Below, one piece after another: positions 51,992 to 52,553 of a stretch of DNA of 52,553 bases; the first letter of the stretch is position 1, and every line of letters begins with the position of its first letter. The stretch spans positions 1 to 52,553 of the forward strand of contig NZ_AYYP01000032.1 in NCBI RefSeq assembly GCF_001436215.1, written 5' to 3'. The position numbers and the translations under genes are program-made. Source of the DNA: Ligilactobacillus agilis DSM 20509 (lineage in GTDB: Bacteria > Bacillota > Bacilli > Lactobacillales > Lactobacillaceae). Below the pieces are notes generated by a model. It was not told the origin of the DNA and did no database searches. It saw nothing but the letters and a program-made list of their open reading frames with translations.

Positions 51992-52019
51992 AGTATAGTC
52001 TCTCACCGCTTCCTGTCAA
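51992..52019 (-). promoter_or_regulatory. Promoter of the copper operon
   Basis: On the minus strand a consensus TTGACA (52014-52019), 16-bp spacer and TATACT (51992-51997). The cop box lies just downstream. Confidence 0.8.
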
Positions 52020-52099
52020 GGATTTTATTTTGTGTCCCATTTGCTAACGCACTTAACTTCTGTTACACTAAATTAAATTTTTTACACAGGAAGTGCTTT

Positions 52100-52390
52100 A
52101 TGTCAGACGAACAACTATTAACTTTTATCTACAATCTCATTTTAGATCCTAGCCTTACTGAGGCCGAACGCAAGCTCCTTGTCGATTTCAAGAACCGACT
52201 TAAACCTAAGAGCGACTTAGAAGACGAACTACGCAACTTAGCAGATGACATGCGTCGCTTAGCCGTCAAAAATCTCGGCCATACTAGCTTTTCACCTAAG
52301 ATGCAAACCATCTACAAGCTTATCTCCCAGTCCGGCCTGCTCAAGGAAAACCTGGCACGGGGATTAGCTGCAGTGGGGCCAATGTTGTAA
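52100..52390 (+). CDS. EntA-type bacteriocin immunity protein
   Basis: A 96-residue helical protein starting MSDEQLLTFIYNLILDPSLTEAERKLLVDFKN and ending LKENLARGLAAVGPML, a close fit to the enterocin A immunity family of lactic acid bacteria. These proteins protect the cell from class IIa bacteriocins acting on the mannose PTS. No bacteriocin or transporter gene is nearby, so it is an orphan. GGAAGTG precedes the ATG. Divergent from the copper operon. Confidence 0.8.
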   Translation: MSDEQLLTFIYNLILDPSLTEAERKLLVDFKNRLKPKSDLEDELRNLADDMRRLAVKNLGHTSFSPKMQTIYKLISQSGLLKENLARGLAAVGPML

Positions 52391-52439
52391 GAACTAGAAA
52401 AATAACTGAGTACCCATTGCTTTTAGGGGTGAACAAATT

Positions 52440-52553
52440 CCAACTGTTCGCCCCTTATTTATGTCTATGCACAAAGGCCCATTTTCTTGAGCTAAGGTTG
52501 TCAACTACCCCTCACTAAAGTGAGAGGCTTGTAGCTCACGACCTTACGGTCAG
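52440..52553 (-). mobile_element. Possible end of an IS200/IS605-type element at the right edge
   Basis: The last ~60 bases hold adjacent stem-loops: CTCACT/AGTGAG (52511-52524) and GACC/GGTC (52539-52550), with GGCTTGTAGCTCACGACC between. This pattern resembles the structured right end and omega-RNA region seen beside tnpB genes, with the element lying to the right on the minus strand. No transposase frame is inside the window, so this is a guess from pattern. Confidence 0.35.

Noticed and set aside
1-52553. tRNA, rRNA genes and CRISPR arrays
   Set aside because: I looked for cloverleaf-like stems, rRNA-like stretches and regularly spaced repeats and found none that I could support.

Overview
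The window is chromosomal DNA of a low-GC Gram-positive bacterium, most likely a member of the Lactobacillaceae (genus not resolved). Reasons: the origin-side run rsmG-noc-parB-DUF951-ychF-DUF1129, A/G-rich ribosome binding sites, a folate ECF S-component behind a tetrahydrofolate-type riboswitch, an Ile-type T-box in front of an OppA-like protein, a LysM-NlpC/P60 wall hydrolase, EntA-type bacteriocin immunity genes and Rpn-family nuclease remnants. No rRNA, tRNA or CRISPR array was seen.

Layout. 1-0.5 kb: AT-rich non-coding DNA. 0.5-5.0 kb: leftward chromosome-segregation/translation cluster (DUF1129, ychF, DUF951, parB, noc, rsmG); parA/soj is missing from its usual place between noc and parB. 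5.2-7.5 kb: NAD salvage (pncB) with an NrtR-like Nudix repressor and a palindrome in the pncB promoter. 7.6-10.3 kb: a degenerate alpha/beta hydrolase, an HD phosphohydrolase and a LysR regulator. 10.4-12.9 kb: zinc-type ABC importer (znuA, znuC, znuB) with a Zur-box core. 13-16.6 kb: oppA-like gene with T-box, folT with riboswitch, a uracil-DNA glycosylase-family gene. 16.7-19 kb: serA-serC. 19-21 kb: wall hydrolase with WalR-like boxes. 21-24 kb: two small envelope proteins and a GH13 protein whose catalytic nucleophile and HD motif are gone. 24-28.2 kb: aldehyde dehydrogenase with a cre site, and a P2A cation ATPase. 28.3-32.7 kb: decayed Rpn gene, thiolase, NatAB-like ABC exporter, immunity-like gene.

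32.8-47.1 kb looks accessory and, by eye, more AT-rich: a small-ORF/tandem-paralogue operon of unknown function; a LysR regulator with two QOR2/NmrA-like oxidoreductases; a complete dihydroxyacetone kinase regulon (dhaS, dhaQ, dhaKLM, glpF) with a DhaS-type operator; an Rpn remnant; a replication-initiator-like HTH protein with a repeat-rich tail; and a two-gene NUDIX plus PLD-helicase-DUF3427 module that could be a defence or nucleic-acid-processing system. 47.2-52.5 kb: DUF4767 lipoprotein, a frameshifted Rpn gene, a copper exporter with a cupredoxin partner behind a cop box, an orphan EntA-type immunity gene, and at the right edge stem-loops resembling an IS200/IS605-type end.

The best candidates for something undescribed are the 32.8-34.2 kb tandem-paralogue operon, the NUDIX/PLD-helicase pair, and the GH13 pseudoenzyme. 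All calls come from reading the sequence; no database search was run.
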